From NCBI GenBank assembly GCA_032871835.1, contig CM065299.1, positions 99,392,652-99,456,651 of the forward strand: a stretch of 64,000 nt of DNA, written 5' to 3'. The DNA comes from Dipteronia dyeriana. Lineage: Eukaryota; Streptophyta; Magnoliopsida; Sapindales; Sapindaceae. Below are positions 1-12,293 of this stretch, one piece after another (within the stretch, counting starts at the first letter, position 1; each line of letters begins with the position of its first letter). The translations under genes and the position numbers were made by a program. Below the pieces are notes generated by a model. It saw only the letters and a list, made by a program, of their open reading frames with translations, ran no database searches and was not told the DNA's origin.

Positions 1-260
1 TCAATTTAGGCAAGATTTCAAGTTTCAAAATTTAAAAACAAAAAACTTAAAAACCAGAACATTTCAAGTTTCAATATTTCAAGTTTCAACATTTCAATTT
101 AGTCAAGATTTCAAGTTTCAACATTTTAATTTAAGCACGATTTCAAGTTTCAAAAATTAATGTTTGTAGACAAGATTTCAAGTTTCAAGTCTCTAGTCAT
201 GATTTCAAGTGTGGTTCTAGATTTTAGTCATAATTTCAAGTTTGCTTTCAGTTTTAAAGA
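1..260. repeat. degenerate short tandem repeat (TTTCAAGTTTCAA-like)
   Basis: The words TTTCAAGTTTCAA and CAAGATTTCAAGTTTCAA recur with variable spacing about ten times. The array is cut by the left window edge and decays before the MULE begins at 429. No open reading frame or recognisable gene is seen in the first 430 bases. It could be the edge of another element lying outside the window. Confidence 0.6.
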
Positions 261-860
261 AAAAAATCAAATTCAGGGGTATTTTTATAATTTATGGACA
301 TACACTGATTTTTTTTTAAAAAAGTAGCTATTAACAAATAAAATTTCAAAAGTGGTTGCAAACAAAAGTTTAATGTTTCCCATGACTATTTTTTATTTTC
401 TCTCATATTCAAATCTCTTATAATAAATGGGGTCAATAAATTATTGGCACCATTTGGGAGGTGTGTTGTGCAAATATCATCATTTTACTAATGTATGTTT
501 AAAAGGCATCATTTAGTGTGATCGGGCAAAAATACCCCGAACTGTTGAAAAAGAGAGAAAGTTATCGTTTTGTTAGTGTGAAAAAAGCTAGAGTGAGAAA
601 GAGACCAACGACAACAGAACTGACGGCAAAGTGACCGGAACGAGAACGAGAATACACCAAATTTGTTACGATTGACAAAGGTAATTTCTGTTCAATTTTT
701 TTCTCGATTTTGTAGTTGATAACTTGTCATTGCATCTTAGACTTGTGTTTTGTTGATTGAAATCGTAGATAAGGGTTGAAAGTGAAATCTGAGAATGGTT
801 GTGGTTTAGGTTAGGGCTTGAAATTAGGTTGAATATGTGATGAGGGAGATGAATTCTGGG

Positions 861-1530
861 TATCGAGGAATTTTAATTTTGAGAAATTTTGAAATCGAGA
901 ATTTTTAGCAAAATCGAGGTTTTTTGGAACAAGATCGAGGATATTTAACTAAGAATCGAAAATATTTTTTAAAGAATCGAGCATATTTGTTGATCAATAA
1001 TTTTATGAAGGGATCGAGAATTTGATAAATGGATCGAGAATATTTTTCAAGTGATCGAGATTATCTTTCAAAAGATCGATAATATTTTTCAAAAGATCGA
1101 TAATATTTTCAAAAGATCAAGAATATTTTTCAAACGATCGAGATTATTTTTTAAAAGATCAAGAATATTTTCAAACGATCGAGATTATTTTTCAAAATAT
1201 CGAGAATATTTTAAAACGATCGAGAATTTTATCAAAATGTCGAGAAAATTTGAAATGATTGAGAATATTTTGTTTTCATTGATCGAGAATGTTTTTCAAA
1301 TGATCGATAATGTTTTTCAAAGGGTCGAGAATTTGATCTAAGGATGGATAAGATTTTGTAAATGATCGAGATTTTATCAAAGGATCGATAAAAAATTTCA
1401 AACGATCGAGAATTTTTTCAAATGATCGAGAATAATTTCAAAGGATCAAGAATATTTTAAAATGATCGAGAATATTTTGTAAAGGATCGAGAAAGTTTTT
1501 AAAAGGATCGAGAATAAATGTCAAAGAACG
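861..1530. repeat. left subterminal array of GATCGAGAATATTTTTCAAA-like units
   Basis: Roughly 25 to 30 units of about 20-26 bases, each with a GATCGAG or GATCGAT core followed by an A/T run and TCAAA. An apparent 96-residue reading frame at 1051-1341 is only a translation of this repeat. Subterminal repeat arrays in MULEs are candidates for transposase binding; here that role is inferred. Confidence 0.8.
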
Positions 1531-3439
1531 GAGTTTTTTCTAGTTTTCTTGTGTATTGTTTCTGTGACATTGCAGATGAGGAGGGGGTTGAAGGATTTCC
1601 ATAAAACTCTTGAGGGAGATTGGTTCAAGGGAAAATTGACTCGACATGACCATTTTGAAGCCCTCGCCCGTATAGACGATGCATTGAACCTGGTCTCAGA
1701 AGATTTTGTTGTTGAGGATCGGTGACGGTTCATGGCGTCCTGTTTCGGGCATTTCATGTCGATGGACCGGGAGATGAAATTGTCTGGTGGTGTTATCCAT
1801 TGGCTGTTGTTGCGGGAGTTGGACCATGATGAGCCAACAGATGAGATACGGTTCCTATTAGGGAACCAGGGTGGTGAGGTTTTCGAAGGTGGAATTTTAC
1901 CTCATCTCCGGATTACGTTTTGGAGTTGTATCGGACACTGGTCTGTATGCTGCAGTGGAGAATGGCATACATCAACGGTACTTTCCTAGAGCCGATGAGG
2001 TATCGTTGGTGGAGTTGAGGGTTGTTTTTACCCTAAGAGAGTTTCAGGATGCGTACGATTCTATGAAGTTGTGCCTCATATACATGCTGAACTGGATATT
2101 GATGGGGGTGGACGAGAGATTCAAGATTCCAGTTTGGCAGTTTCGGTTGGTGGAGGACATCACTGTCTTTGATTATTTCCCATGGGGTACCCACGTCTAT
2201 AGGCATTCTATTTTATCATTCAAGCATGCGTTACCCTGATGACGTGAGGAGAGACGCCAGCAGTCACAGGGTGATGTTGTACAGACCGTTGAGGGGTACA
2301 ACATTTACGGTCTATCGCATGCTCTATTGGTATGAACTTAGAATTACAACATGTACTTTATATTTCGTTGCCGAATTTATGACATTCTAATCGTACTTAT
2401 CTTTAATGCATATATTTTCTTTTGAGGTGATCCCCGTACTGGGTGTTGAGTTCGGCACCCGAAGGGTTACAGAGCTTTCTCCTCGTATGTGGAAGTGAGA
2501 GTTGAAAAAACAACCTAGAGGGAAGAAGCTGGCCAAGATTTTCAGTGCTAGGGTATTTATTTAATTTGTTAATCGTTATATTAGTTACTATGTTTACAAT
2601 GGCATTCCTCTAACTAAGTTTTCATATGTTTGTGAAGGAGGAAATCGTGCCCACAGCAGCTGAGGAGGGAGCATCGTACTTCACATGCCTAAGTAAGGGG
2701 GGAGCCTGTATGTAGAAGAGGATAGGGTTCACCTTTCGTCTATCCCTGATCAGACTACTGCTGGCGGGAGCAGTGGAGAGGCTTCGGATAAGGAGGGTGG
2801 GGGAGGGAGGCACAGTGATACGGAGGCTTCTGACCCATCGGGCCCAGGTTTTAGTGCCATGGACACTAACGGATCTGAGCCGTCTCATTGGCGAGTGAGG
2901 CATAGACAGGTTCGGTTTACCACCCCCAGACCTAGTGCATCTAGAAGGGATTCCCGTGCAGGTGTTGGACGTGATACAGAGGTAAGTTGAGATGATAGTT
3001 TTGTTTTTATTAACGCGACATGTAGAGTGTTTTAGTACTAACAATGTTGACATGAATTCAGACCCCATGGGAACATCATTTCAACGAGATACGTGAAGCC
3101 TTCCGGAAGCCCTCCGGAAAGTGAAGATGATCGACAGCTGCAGCACCAGGAGTTGCTAGATATGATCTGGAAGAGCGAGGAGGATCGACATGAGCAACAT
3201 CAGGAGTTGCTCGCATTGATCGGGAGGCTTCAGGACATCAGGACGCATACGTACCGAGATGATCCACCTGGTCTTGATCCAGACTTTACTCCCAGAGACA
3301 GGACATATGGATATACCGGGGGGGACATACAACACTGGTGGACATCGGGAGGATCCACATACCAGAGGGGTAGTTCCGGAGAGTGAGGCTCGCCAGCGTA
3401 CCAAAGATATAGGGCATGTTACATGTACATCAGCAGGCT

Positions 3440-3710
3440 CATTGGTCGACCGACAACCGCCCCATCCGATTGAGCAGTAACTCCCCCTCTCCACCTCCCC
3501 TATCGGTCGAGCAGCAGCCTCTCCCTCCACCTCCCCCATTGGTATAGCAACAGCCTCCCCCTCCACCTCCCCATCCCCCATTGGTCGAGCAGCAGCCTCC
3601 CCTTCCACCTCCCTCATCGATTGAGAGACAGCCTCCCCCTTCACCTCCCACACGGATATATCCACAGCCGCCCCCTCCACCATCTACATCCATTCAGCCT
3701 CAGGGGGGAC
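3440..3710 (+). repeat. proline-coding minisatellite in the MULE protease gene
   Basis: Degenerate tandem units of about 24-30 bases read CCTCCCCCTCCACCTCCCC followed by ATTGGTCGAGCAGCAG. In the protease frame they encode PPLPPPP-VEQQ repeats, a flexible linker between the DUF1985 region and the peptidase. Antisense glycine-rich reading frames across the stretch are shadows of it. Confidence 0.7.
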
Positions 3711-4629
3711 AGAGTGCCTTATTGCAACACACCTCAGCAGGGGGGTTCGACTGGAGAGGCGCGTACTTAAGCGCGGTTGGCAGTTGCTTAACCCGTACAC
3801 AGATCCCTGCCGATCGAAAAGGGCGAAGGTAATACTTCAACCTTCGAACCACGTTTTTGATCCCAACGAACTGGTGGACGGTGACCAGTTAAAGATTACT
3901 GAGACTTCAAGAAGAACATAAACAGGGAAAGATAAGTAATTTTTTTTTCTATTTAGGTGGTAGGTTTTCTTCTGTTCAATTAAATAATTGTGTTGCTAAT
4001 GGGAAATTAACGCAGACATGATATGGACGTGCTGGAGCCAGTTGATGCTGCTTAGTTCCATCGAATGCAAACCAACTTCATGGAGTTGGAGGATGAGGTA
4101 CGTGCGACCGGGCATTTTCTATTTAATGTTTGTTTTAGATATGATACACTTCTAACACTTTATTACGTGTATATACTCCCAGCATATGAACGTGTACCTC
4201 CATATTCTTCGAAGCGTCAATGAGCATTCCCGAGTAAGTACAACCAGATGATCAACATCTTGGATACGCAGTTTTTTGTAAGTATTTCACAAAAGTAATG
4301 ATAACACATGCTTTTAAATTACTTTGTAAAACATTACTAATTTTTTGTCAATCAAATGTTCGTACAGTCTTATCTGGAGGTCCAATACAGGAGAATGATG
4401 CCTCATGATGCTCGTGGGGAGATCACCACGGCACAGTGGAATGTGTCGAGGTCCTGGTGGACCAATGAGGACCTTACGACGGTGCGTGGTGTTGCCCGGA
4501 TTGGAAGCCATCTGTGGCACGAGGTTGACACGGTAAGTGTTATTTGCTTTGTAATTTTTTGTTATAAATGGATTTGTACATCCTAACATCTTCTTTTTAC
4601 GTTTACGGGTCCTGATATCGTGCAACATT

Positions 4630-6748
4630 TGTTGGAACCCTATTCACCGGTCACGCAGCGGACCTAGGTTTTAAAAATTTTATACATATCAGAATCTGTA
4701 TCTGAGACCAGTGAACTTGGGATCGTAATTATTTTCTGAACTAATACATATAAAATTATTACAATAATAAAATATACGTATACACAGGAAATTGAAATCA
4801 ATAAAATCAGAAGAAGAAAATCTTACCAACGTTTGGAGGCTCCTTCATTTTACGATATGCTCCTGTATGAACCAATCTTACCAACATTTGGAAGCTCATT
4901 CACTTTACGATGTGCTCATGTCTGAACCACTCGATCTTCCTCGCTATCTTCTGAGACTGGTAACTGCGTGCGGGAACATTACGGTCTCAGGAACTTGAAT
5001 GGAAGATGTAGAGAGAATTGAAGAAACTCTTTCTTCTATGTGTTTCAAAAACACACAAAGCATGAAACAATATATATATATCTCTGTTCACTGCACACAA
5101 AGCACAATGTATAGTTTTTTTTTTCGTCTCAATATACGTACCAAGTAAAGTTTTTCTTTCACAAATCTGTCTTTTTCGCACCTGCTTGGTTTTTTATATC
5201 TATATATTTATAACGCCTCTGCTTGCTTTTTATATATCTTTTTTCACACACACCTCTTCTTGCTTTTTATATATATCATATATGTATTAAGTATTTGCAT
5301 CATATGCAAATTCTTCCTTTGACTTTTGTTTCATGTACATACCAATTTGCATCTAATGCAATCTCTTGTATTATTAATTGATATATATTTTTAATTATCA
5401 TTTTCAAATATATCTAATATATTAAAAGTGATAATAAGTATTTTAAATTTAAACTTAAATTCAAATACTTAGATAAATGATTTAGTAAGATAAAATAATC
5501 CTATTATTTTATCTTCACCTAAATCCATATATCAACTAACACCCTCCATTTAATAGTTAATTAATAATTCATAATTTTCAATATAATTGAATAATGAGAT
5601 TATTTAATTAATTTAACTATTAATATTCATTAATTAAATAATCTCATTATTCAATTAATTTCTGAATATATACGTGCCACTTTTGTAACACAATTAATTA
5701 GACAATCCAATTAATTAACCGTGACCCTTGTTACCTAAATCGATCGGACTAGCAAGGGGACCTAATAGACCCACGGTATTTTGAGCTTCAATAATCCTCG
5801 GAATCATTAATTAAACTCTTTAATTAATATTCCCTGATTATTAACTTCGGTGTTATTCCACTAAAAACCTGAAGCTGCACTCTCTCAACTGTAGACGCTT
5901 TTACACAGACCGATACAACCCGGTGTCCATCGATATAGCTATTACACATGGTGTGATCCTCCATAGTAGTTCATAATTAGAGCTGGGTCATAATTTCCAT
6001 TATACCCCTCTAATTACCTATATCCTTTAAGTACCGTTGATTCTCTAATGGACAATAAATCCTATTTCCTTACGAAATTAAGAGAGCGCTCATATTGTCC
6101 AAGCCCCGAATCAACCCTTAAAGGAACTACCATCTACTTCTCACAAGAAGGAGTTGATTCCACTATTGTGTACAAACTTTCCAGCCACAAGCCAAACCGC
6201 AATCCCAACATACGGAGCATATTGATCAGGAAATGCATCTGACCTCACCTATGATATATCAAAGACCACAATTTAACCTGAAGGAGTAGATAAGACACTC
6301 ATGATTAAGATCACCCACATATAGCCATTATTTGTTGATATATATGAATCTCATCGGTAAACGGATCTTAGTGAGAGATTCATATAGATCATGGCCCAGT
6401 CCTATATGATCACATCATACAAGATGCCTCCATTCTCATATCTCATATGAATGATTCAGAATATAATCATTGTACATTGCGGAATGGACCGCAACTATAG
6501 ATTAACCACAAATAAAGTACCCAGCTTTATTTGCTATCTTTGGACTCTTTAGATTGCACGTCTCTTACTGTATCCATCTGTATATGACACTCATATACAC
6601 AATTTGAGATTACATCCGACAATCTTGGATGTTAAGTAAATGCACAAGTTATATAATAAACAACACAACAAGAATGAATTGAACTTTTCCTTTTATTTAT
6701 TTAATAAATTCATTTACAAATTACATCTTTAGGGCATAAACCCCAACA
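4630..6748 (-). repeat. Copia LTR (3' LTR in element orientation)
   Basis: 2,119 bp, bounded by TGTTGGAACC on the left and ACCCCAACA on the right. It contains a perfect 28-bp inverted repeat, arms 5585-5612 and 5629-5656, which can fold into an AT-rich hairpin. The ORF-like stretches inside (for example 4792-4998 and 6048-6242) are LTR sequence, not genes. Confidence 0.95.
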
Positions 6749-6760
6749 ATCTCCCACTTG
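6749..6760 (-). other. Copia polypurine tract
   Basis: Read on minus, AAGTGGGAGAT directly precedes the LTR start TGTTGGGG. A purine run in this position primes plus-strand DNA synthesis in LTR retrotransposons. Confidence 0.8.
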
Positions 6761-6769
6761 CACTAAAGC

Positions 6770-8836
6770 ATGTGAGGCATATCTCGTAACCATAGACCAT
6801 CTAGGTGACCCAAAAACACTTTAGCCGGTAAGGTCTTTATAAATGGATCAGCATGATTGTCTTGTGAGGCTATATTGGTAACGATCACATCTCCTCTCTA
6901 CACTATCTCTCTAATGAGATGATACTTTCTCTCTATATGCTTCCCTCTTCTGTGGCTTCTTGGTTCGTTAGAAATAGCCACAGCACCACTGTTATCACAA
7001 TAAAATATGATGAGCCTATCCAGATCTGGAACAAATTCTAGATCACTCAAGAACTTATGGAGCCAAACAACCTCTTTAGCAGCTTTACAATCGGCTACAT
7101 ATTCGGCTTCCATGATGGAGTCAGCAATGCAAGATTGCTTGATACTTCTCTATACAATGGCTCCACCACCCAGGGTGAATACTGATCTAGACGTGGATTT
7201 TCTAGAATCCCTATCTGACTGAAAATCAGAATCCGTGTATCCTAACGGGATCAAATCCTGCCCAGAATACACTAGCATATAGTCTCTCGTTCTCTGAAGA
7301 TACTTGAGAATTGTCTTGACAGCAACCCAATGATCCAATCTTGGGTTGGACTGGTATCTACTGACTACTCTCAGTGCATAGCAGAAGTCCGGTCTCGTGC
7401 ATAACATAACATACATGAGACTACCTACTGCCGATGCATAGGGTGCACGTCTCATATCCTCAACTTCTTGAGGTGTCTTAGGACACTGTTTCTTAGACAA
7501 ATTAACTCCATGTCTATAAGGTAAATTACCTTCTTGGAGTTTTGCATCAAAAATCGCATAAGAATATTGTCGATATATGATGCCTGAGACAATGTTATGA
7601 GTTTATTCTTACGATTCCTTATAAGCTGGATCCTAAGAACATAACTCGCAACTCCCAAATCTTTCATTTGGAATTGACTAGCCAGCCAGCCCTTTACATC
7701 CGACAACACTCCCACATCATTCCCAATGAGTAAGATATCATCTACGTATAGGACCAAGAAAACTACTTTCTTATCAATGATGCGCTTGTAGACACAAGGC
7801 TCATCGACGTTTTGTTCGAATCCATAGGTTTTGATCACATCATCAACCTGATGTTCCAAGATTTAGATGCTTTCTTAAGCCCATAGATGGACCTTTGCAG
7901 CTTGCAAACCTTTTGCTCTTGATATGGAGACACGAATCCCTCTGGTTGCATCATATAGATGCTCTCATCAAGATTGTCATTCAAGGATGCAATCTTGACG
8001 TCCATTTGCCAAATTTAGTAAACGAAATAAGGAGCAATGGATAAGAGAATCCTAATAGACTTAAACATGGCTCCTGGCGAGAAGGTCTCTTCATAATCGA
8101 CCATCTATTTCTGGGTATAACCCACTATTCTTGCCTTGAAGGTCTCTACCTTCACATCTACTCCTCTCTTTCTCTTGTAGATCCACTTACACCCTATGGG
8201 TTTTACCCCATCTGGTAAGTCTACAAGATCCCAGACTGAGTTAGAGTACATGGACTCCATCTCGAGATTCATGGCTTTAAGCCATTCCTCTTCATCAGGA
8301 TCTTCCATTGCATTCTTAAATGTCAATGGATCATCAACACTATCAGCAGAGACAACACCTTGTCCCTCACCTATACCTAAATAGCGTTCAGGTTGTCTCA
8401 CAACCCTCTCACTACTTGTAGGTGGTAGTGTATCCTGATTAGGAACCATCTGACTCTCAGATGTTTGTAGATCAACAACTCTTGTTGATGAAGCACTAGT
8501 CTCACCAGGCTCCAACTCATTCAATACAATCTTAGAACAAGGTTTGTCACTAATATAACTGTCCTCAAGAAACGTTGCATTTGTCGATATAAATACTTTG
8601 TTTATCTTCGGGACTATAGAAATGTCCACCTCTGGTCTCCTTGAAGTATCTACAAACAGGCAGACCACAGACTTGGAGTCTAGCTTTCCAGTTCTGTTCT
8701 TCAGCACGTGTGCTGGATACCCCCATATGCAAAAATATCGTAAACTATCTTTACGACCATTCCAACACTCTAAGGGAGTCTTAGGAACATATTTGGATGG
8801 CACCACACTCAAAATGTATGCCGCTGTTTGTAACAC
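6770..8836 (-). pseudogene. Copia pol: reverse transcriptase and RNase H, broken
   Basis: The reverse transcriptase starts with the Copia WLKAMNLEMESM and GCKWIYKRK region (about 8270-8150) and carries the catalytic YVDDILLIGND at about 7750-7720. The RNase H part shows LGYTDSDFQSDRDSRKST near 7240-7190, EAEYVA near 7110, and YCDNSGA with the HIERKYH end near 6990-6915. Several frames must be joined across 8105-7860 and 7500-7450, so frameshifts are present. Stops after LGGGAIV (a former Trp codon) and after IREIV (a former Gln codon) fit C-to-T or G-to-A changes. Gaps between open stretches show no splice logic. Inactive remnant. Confidence 0.9.
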
Positions 8837-9760
8837 ATATCCTCATAAGGAATTTGGTAATGATGAGAAATCAATCATATATCTCAATATTTCCATTAGA
8901 GTTCTATTTCTCCTATCCGCTACACCATTTTGATGAGGTGTACCGGGAGCTGTGAGTTGGGAACTATCCCATGTTCGACCATAAAGTCTTCAAACTCTTG
9001 GTCAAAGTACTCACCTCCACGATCCTATCGCAGTGACTTGATAGTCCTACCTAATTGATTCTCAACTTCAGCTCGAAATTCTTTGAACATTTCAAATGTT
9101 TTCGACTTTCGTTGCATTAGGTAGACGTATCCGTATCTTGAGTAGTCATCTATAAATGTGACATAATACTCATAACCACCCCTAGCTTTAACATTCATCG
9201 GTCCGCAGACATCTGTATGTATAAGCTCTAACGGTTCTTTAGCTCTAAGCCATTTTTCAGTAAAATGTCTCTTAGTCATCTTACCTTCCAGACAAGATTC
9301 ACAGACAGGTAAGGTGCCAACTTTTAACTCACTTAAATGTCCATTTTTTACTAGTCTGTCTATCCGGTCAAGGTTGATATGATCAAGCCTTAGATGCTAG
9401 AGATACGTGTTATTATCTGGAGAAATCTTATGTCGTTTAGTTTTTGGTTTTTCAACCTTAAACATTTCGGTGTTGAGTAGTGTAGTATGTATTAACGGTC
9501 TTAACACATATAAATTGTTTTCATTAATTCCTGAACAAATATTCAAACTATTTTTTCCAATAATAACAGACTTATTATTAAAAGAAACATAATATTTTTG
9601 TTTTAACAACTTAGAAACTGAAATCAAATTCCGTGTAAATCCAGGAATATAAAATACATTGTCCAACAATATATAATTATTACAAAAATGTAATCTAATC
9701 ACGCCCACTGCTCGTGCCGACACGACATCCCCTGACCCCTACACGCATTGAGAAGGCTCC
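8837..9760 (-). pseudogene. Copia pol: GAG-pre-integrase and integrase core, broken
   Basis: Residues of the pre-integrase region are read from 9723 to 9397 (FYIPGFTRNLISVSKL is characteristic). The integrase core follows at 9279-9025, with the first catalytic aspartate in ELIHTDVCGPM and the second in VTFIDDYSRYGYVY. The integrase end continues toward 8837 (NRTLMEI- and YILSVVPSKYVPKTP-like text) with frame breaks near 9020 and 8940. Confidence 0.88.
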
Positions 9761-9914
9761 CTCCTCTAGCTGTGTCCAAGAATCAGTCCACTGCAAATAA
9801 GAACAAGCATGGTTATTGGCCCCCGAATCAATTATCCAGGATGAAGAATCATCTTAAACTAAATAAGATTCAAGAACAAGTAAATCATATTTATCTTTCG
9901 TCTTTTCTTCTTGG

Positions 9915-10758
9915 CTACCTCTTATAGGTATTAAGGACAGTTCCTCTTCCAGTACCCGACCTTATCGCAATGGAAACATTTTCCTTTGCCTTGGTCGGTG
10001 GAGGCGCCCTTCTTTTTGCTTTGGGCTTTCTTGGGTTTGGGCTTACCCTTGGCCTTCCCGGTAGACCTCTTCCTCTTTTTATTATTTGAGGAGGAAGATG
10101 GTTCAGCAACATTTGCCTCACCGGTCTTTCCCTTATTGTCCTTAATTAAAGACTCAAAGGTAGCAAGCTCATTGAGCAACTATGTAAGACTAAACTTTAA
10201 CTTGTTCATCCCGTAGTTGCTCTTAAACTGATCGAAACTCTTCAGAAGAGTCGTCAGTATGATGATCACTTGACTGGGTTCTTCAATGGCCCCGTCATTG
10301 ACTTCTGCCATGTTGAAGTAGGACATCATGCTCAAGACATGTTCCCGAACTGACGTACCTTCCTTCATCCGAGCAAGCATAGCAGAACGAATGGCTTCGT
10401 GTCGCTTTTGCTCGGAAGGCTGCCCGAACATGGCTTGCAATGACTCCATGATTTCGAATGCTAATGTCATTGCTTCATGCTTTGTGACAAGCACGTCTGT
10501 CATATAAGCCAACATATATGTTCTGGCCTTCTCATCAAATGAGACCCATCGCTCGTATGCCTCACGAATAGTTCATGTGGCATTGACAGCAGGCGCTGGA
10601 GGACATTCCTCCGTAAGCACAAACTTGAGGTCTTTGGTGACCAATATTGCATTAATGTTAAGTTTCCACTTAGTGTATTTATCACCAGTTAACTTGTCGT
10701 TTGCGAGAATTTGAAGTAATGCAGAAGACATTATTGCTGAAATAAATAAAACATTCAT
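9915..10758 (-). pseudogene. Copia gag, broken
   Basis: Starts at the ATG at 10758 (MNVLFISAIMSSALLQIL, the usual start of this gag group). A UBN2-type capsid region runs to about 10190. A lysine-rich stretch follows, then a zinc knuckle at about 9975-9935 reading CFHCDKVGYWKRNC. The knuckle's histidine is replaced by tyrosine (CCHC to CCYC). Two in-frame stops (TGA after VNAT near 10574, TAG after FSLT near 10181) fit former CGA and CAG codons. Not functional as read. Confidence 0.88.
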
Positions 10759-12278
10759 TCAGCCATCTGTTTAAAACAAGTGCAAGTGCTTTGGCATAAA
10801 TTTAAACATGATGCATGAAAATGTTTAACGAACTAGAACTACCTTAAAACTAGTTGCTATACCACGAAAATCCAACATACCACAAAGAAGTGCCGTCTTA
10901 GGGCCGGTCAAGTCTTTGTATGTTGGACCGTGACATTCTCAATCAAATGATATTCTAGAATAACTCTTATTCCATATCATTCAATCATCGTTCATTCAGT
11001 CAGGTTTTTAATTAACAAACTTAATCAAAACCTTTGTGAGTGTAACCCACCATTTCAGATCTCACGAGCTTAACTCGAGAATTGCCGCCTTAGGGTCGGT
11101 CAATCCCGAAATACCCTCAGAAATCCTATCCATTAGGAAATCAACCTTAGTATTGACCTTTGTGGAAACCCTCCTTAGGGAGGACGAAAGCAAAGTCGTC
11201 ACGAGGCCCCACTCGGATCCCACGGTATTGAACTAATGATGGAGACCGCGAGATATATATGTCATATATCCCTCTCTCACTCACTATTTTAAAATTAGGG
11301 TTTTTTATTAACCGTTAATGCACCTAGATTTTACATGATTAAACGACTAACTTTAATCAAGTTATCTAGCACATTGACTAATTAGAAACAAATTATAATT
11401 AACTAATAAATTATAAATGATTTTTAACAATTAAAAATCTAATCTATTAGTGAATAATCTAAGCTTTTGTAAACTATTTACTAAGGTCAGATTATTATGT
11501 TAGTGTTTACCAAATTTTAACTATTAAAACTCTAACACTTTATTCGGTTAATTTATTATTAGGTAATTAATCATATTAATTATAATTACAATAAACGACC
11601 CTATTAATCTAACTTATTAAACTCTTTAATAACTAGATTAATATTAATGAGAATTACCAAGTTTTCTAACCGTTAAAAACTAATCTCATTATTCATAGCC
11701 AATTATATATATTGCCCATTTTAATCACATTAAAAAAATTATATAAAATATCAGGTTATGATATATGTATGACATATCAAATATATTTGTGTAGGCATAT
11801 CTAATCTAAATGACATACGTATGCATGACAATACTTTTATCATCACATAATATAAAACATACATGAATTGACCGATGACTGTGGATTATTTAACCTAAAA
11901 AACTGGAATCTAAAATTACAAAAATTTCCCAAGGCATTCATTGGTCTTCTAGTAACTTCAGATATCTTCCAGTCTCTTCAAGTCACTCTGATTCATCTCA
12001 TGGATCCATCTTCGCGATTTTTTCAGGTCTTAAATATAGGTTACATTTTTTTGTTTACAATACAATAACAAGAAAATATAAATATATATATATATATATA
12101 ACAACCCATAAACCCTAAATCCACAGTACCATATAATTAACGATCAATTATGTTTTTGTAAATTAAAATATATATATATATATACAAACAAAAACAGCAT
12201 ACAATCAATTTAAATCGTGCCTACACAATCATACATACAGGAGCATCGAAAATATTTTTCTGTTCCGAAAATAAAATT
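10759..12278 (-). other. Copia untranslated leader between PBS and gag
   Basis: About 1.5 kb with no open frame of note, AT-rich apart from a more GC-rich patch at 11040-11240. Two related phrases, GCCGTCTTAGGGCCGGTCAA near 10892 and GCCGCCTTAGGGTCGGTCAA near 11085, suggest a small internal duplication. Dinucleotide AT runs lie at 12078-12100 and 12168-12185. Confidence 0.7.
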
Positions 12279-12291
12279 GGCTCTGATACCA
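12279..12291 (-). other. Copia primer-binding site (initiator tRNA-Met)
   Basis: Read on minus, TGGTATCAGAGCC lies two bases inside the LTR end. This is the standard plant sequence complementary to the 3' end of initiator methionine tRNA. It fixes the element's orientation. Confidence 0.95.
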
Positions 12292-12293
12292 AT

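Noticed and set aside
1051..1341. 96-residue open frame rich in FQKIDNIF repeats
   Set aside because: It is a translation of the GATCGAG subterminal array; no independent coding evidence. The same applies to 16314-16508.
861..1530. Regularly spaced repeats resembling a CRISPR array
   Set aside because: Spacing is irregular, spacers are AT filler related to each other, and the genome is a plant.
3156..3693. Antisense glycine- and glutamate-rich frames
   Set aside because: They are shadows of the proline-coding repeat of the MULE protease gene.
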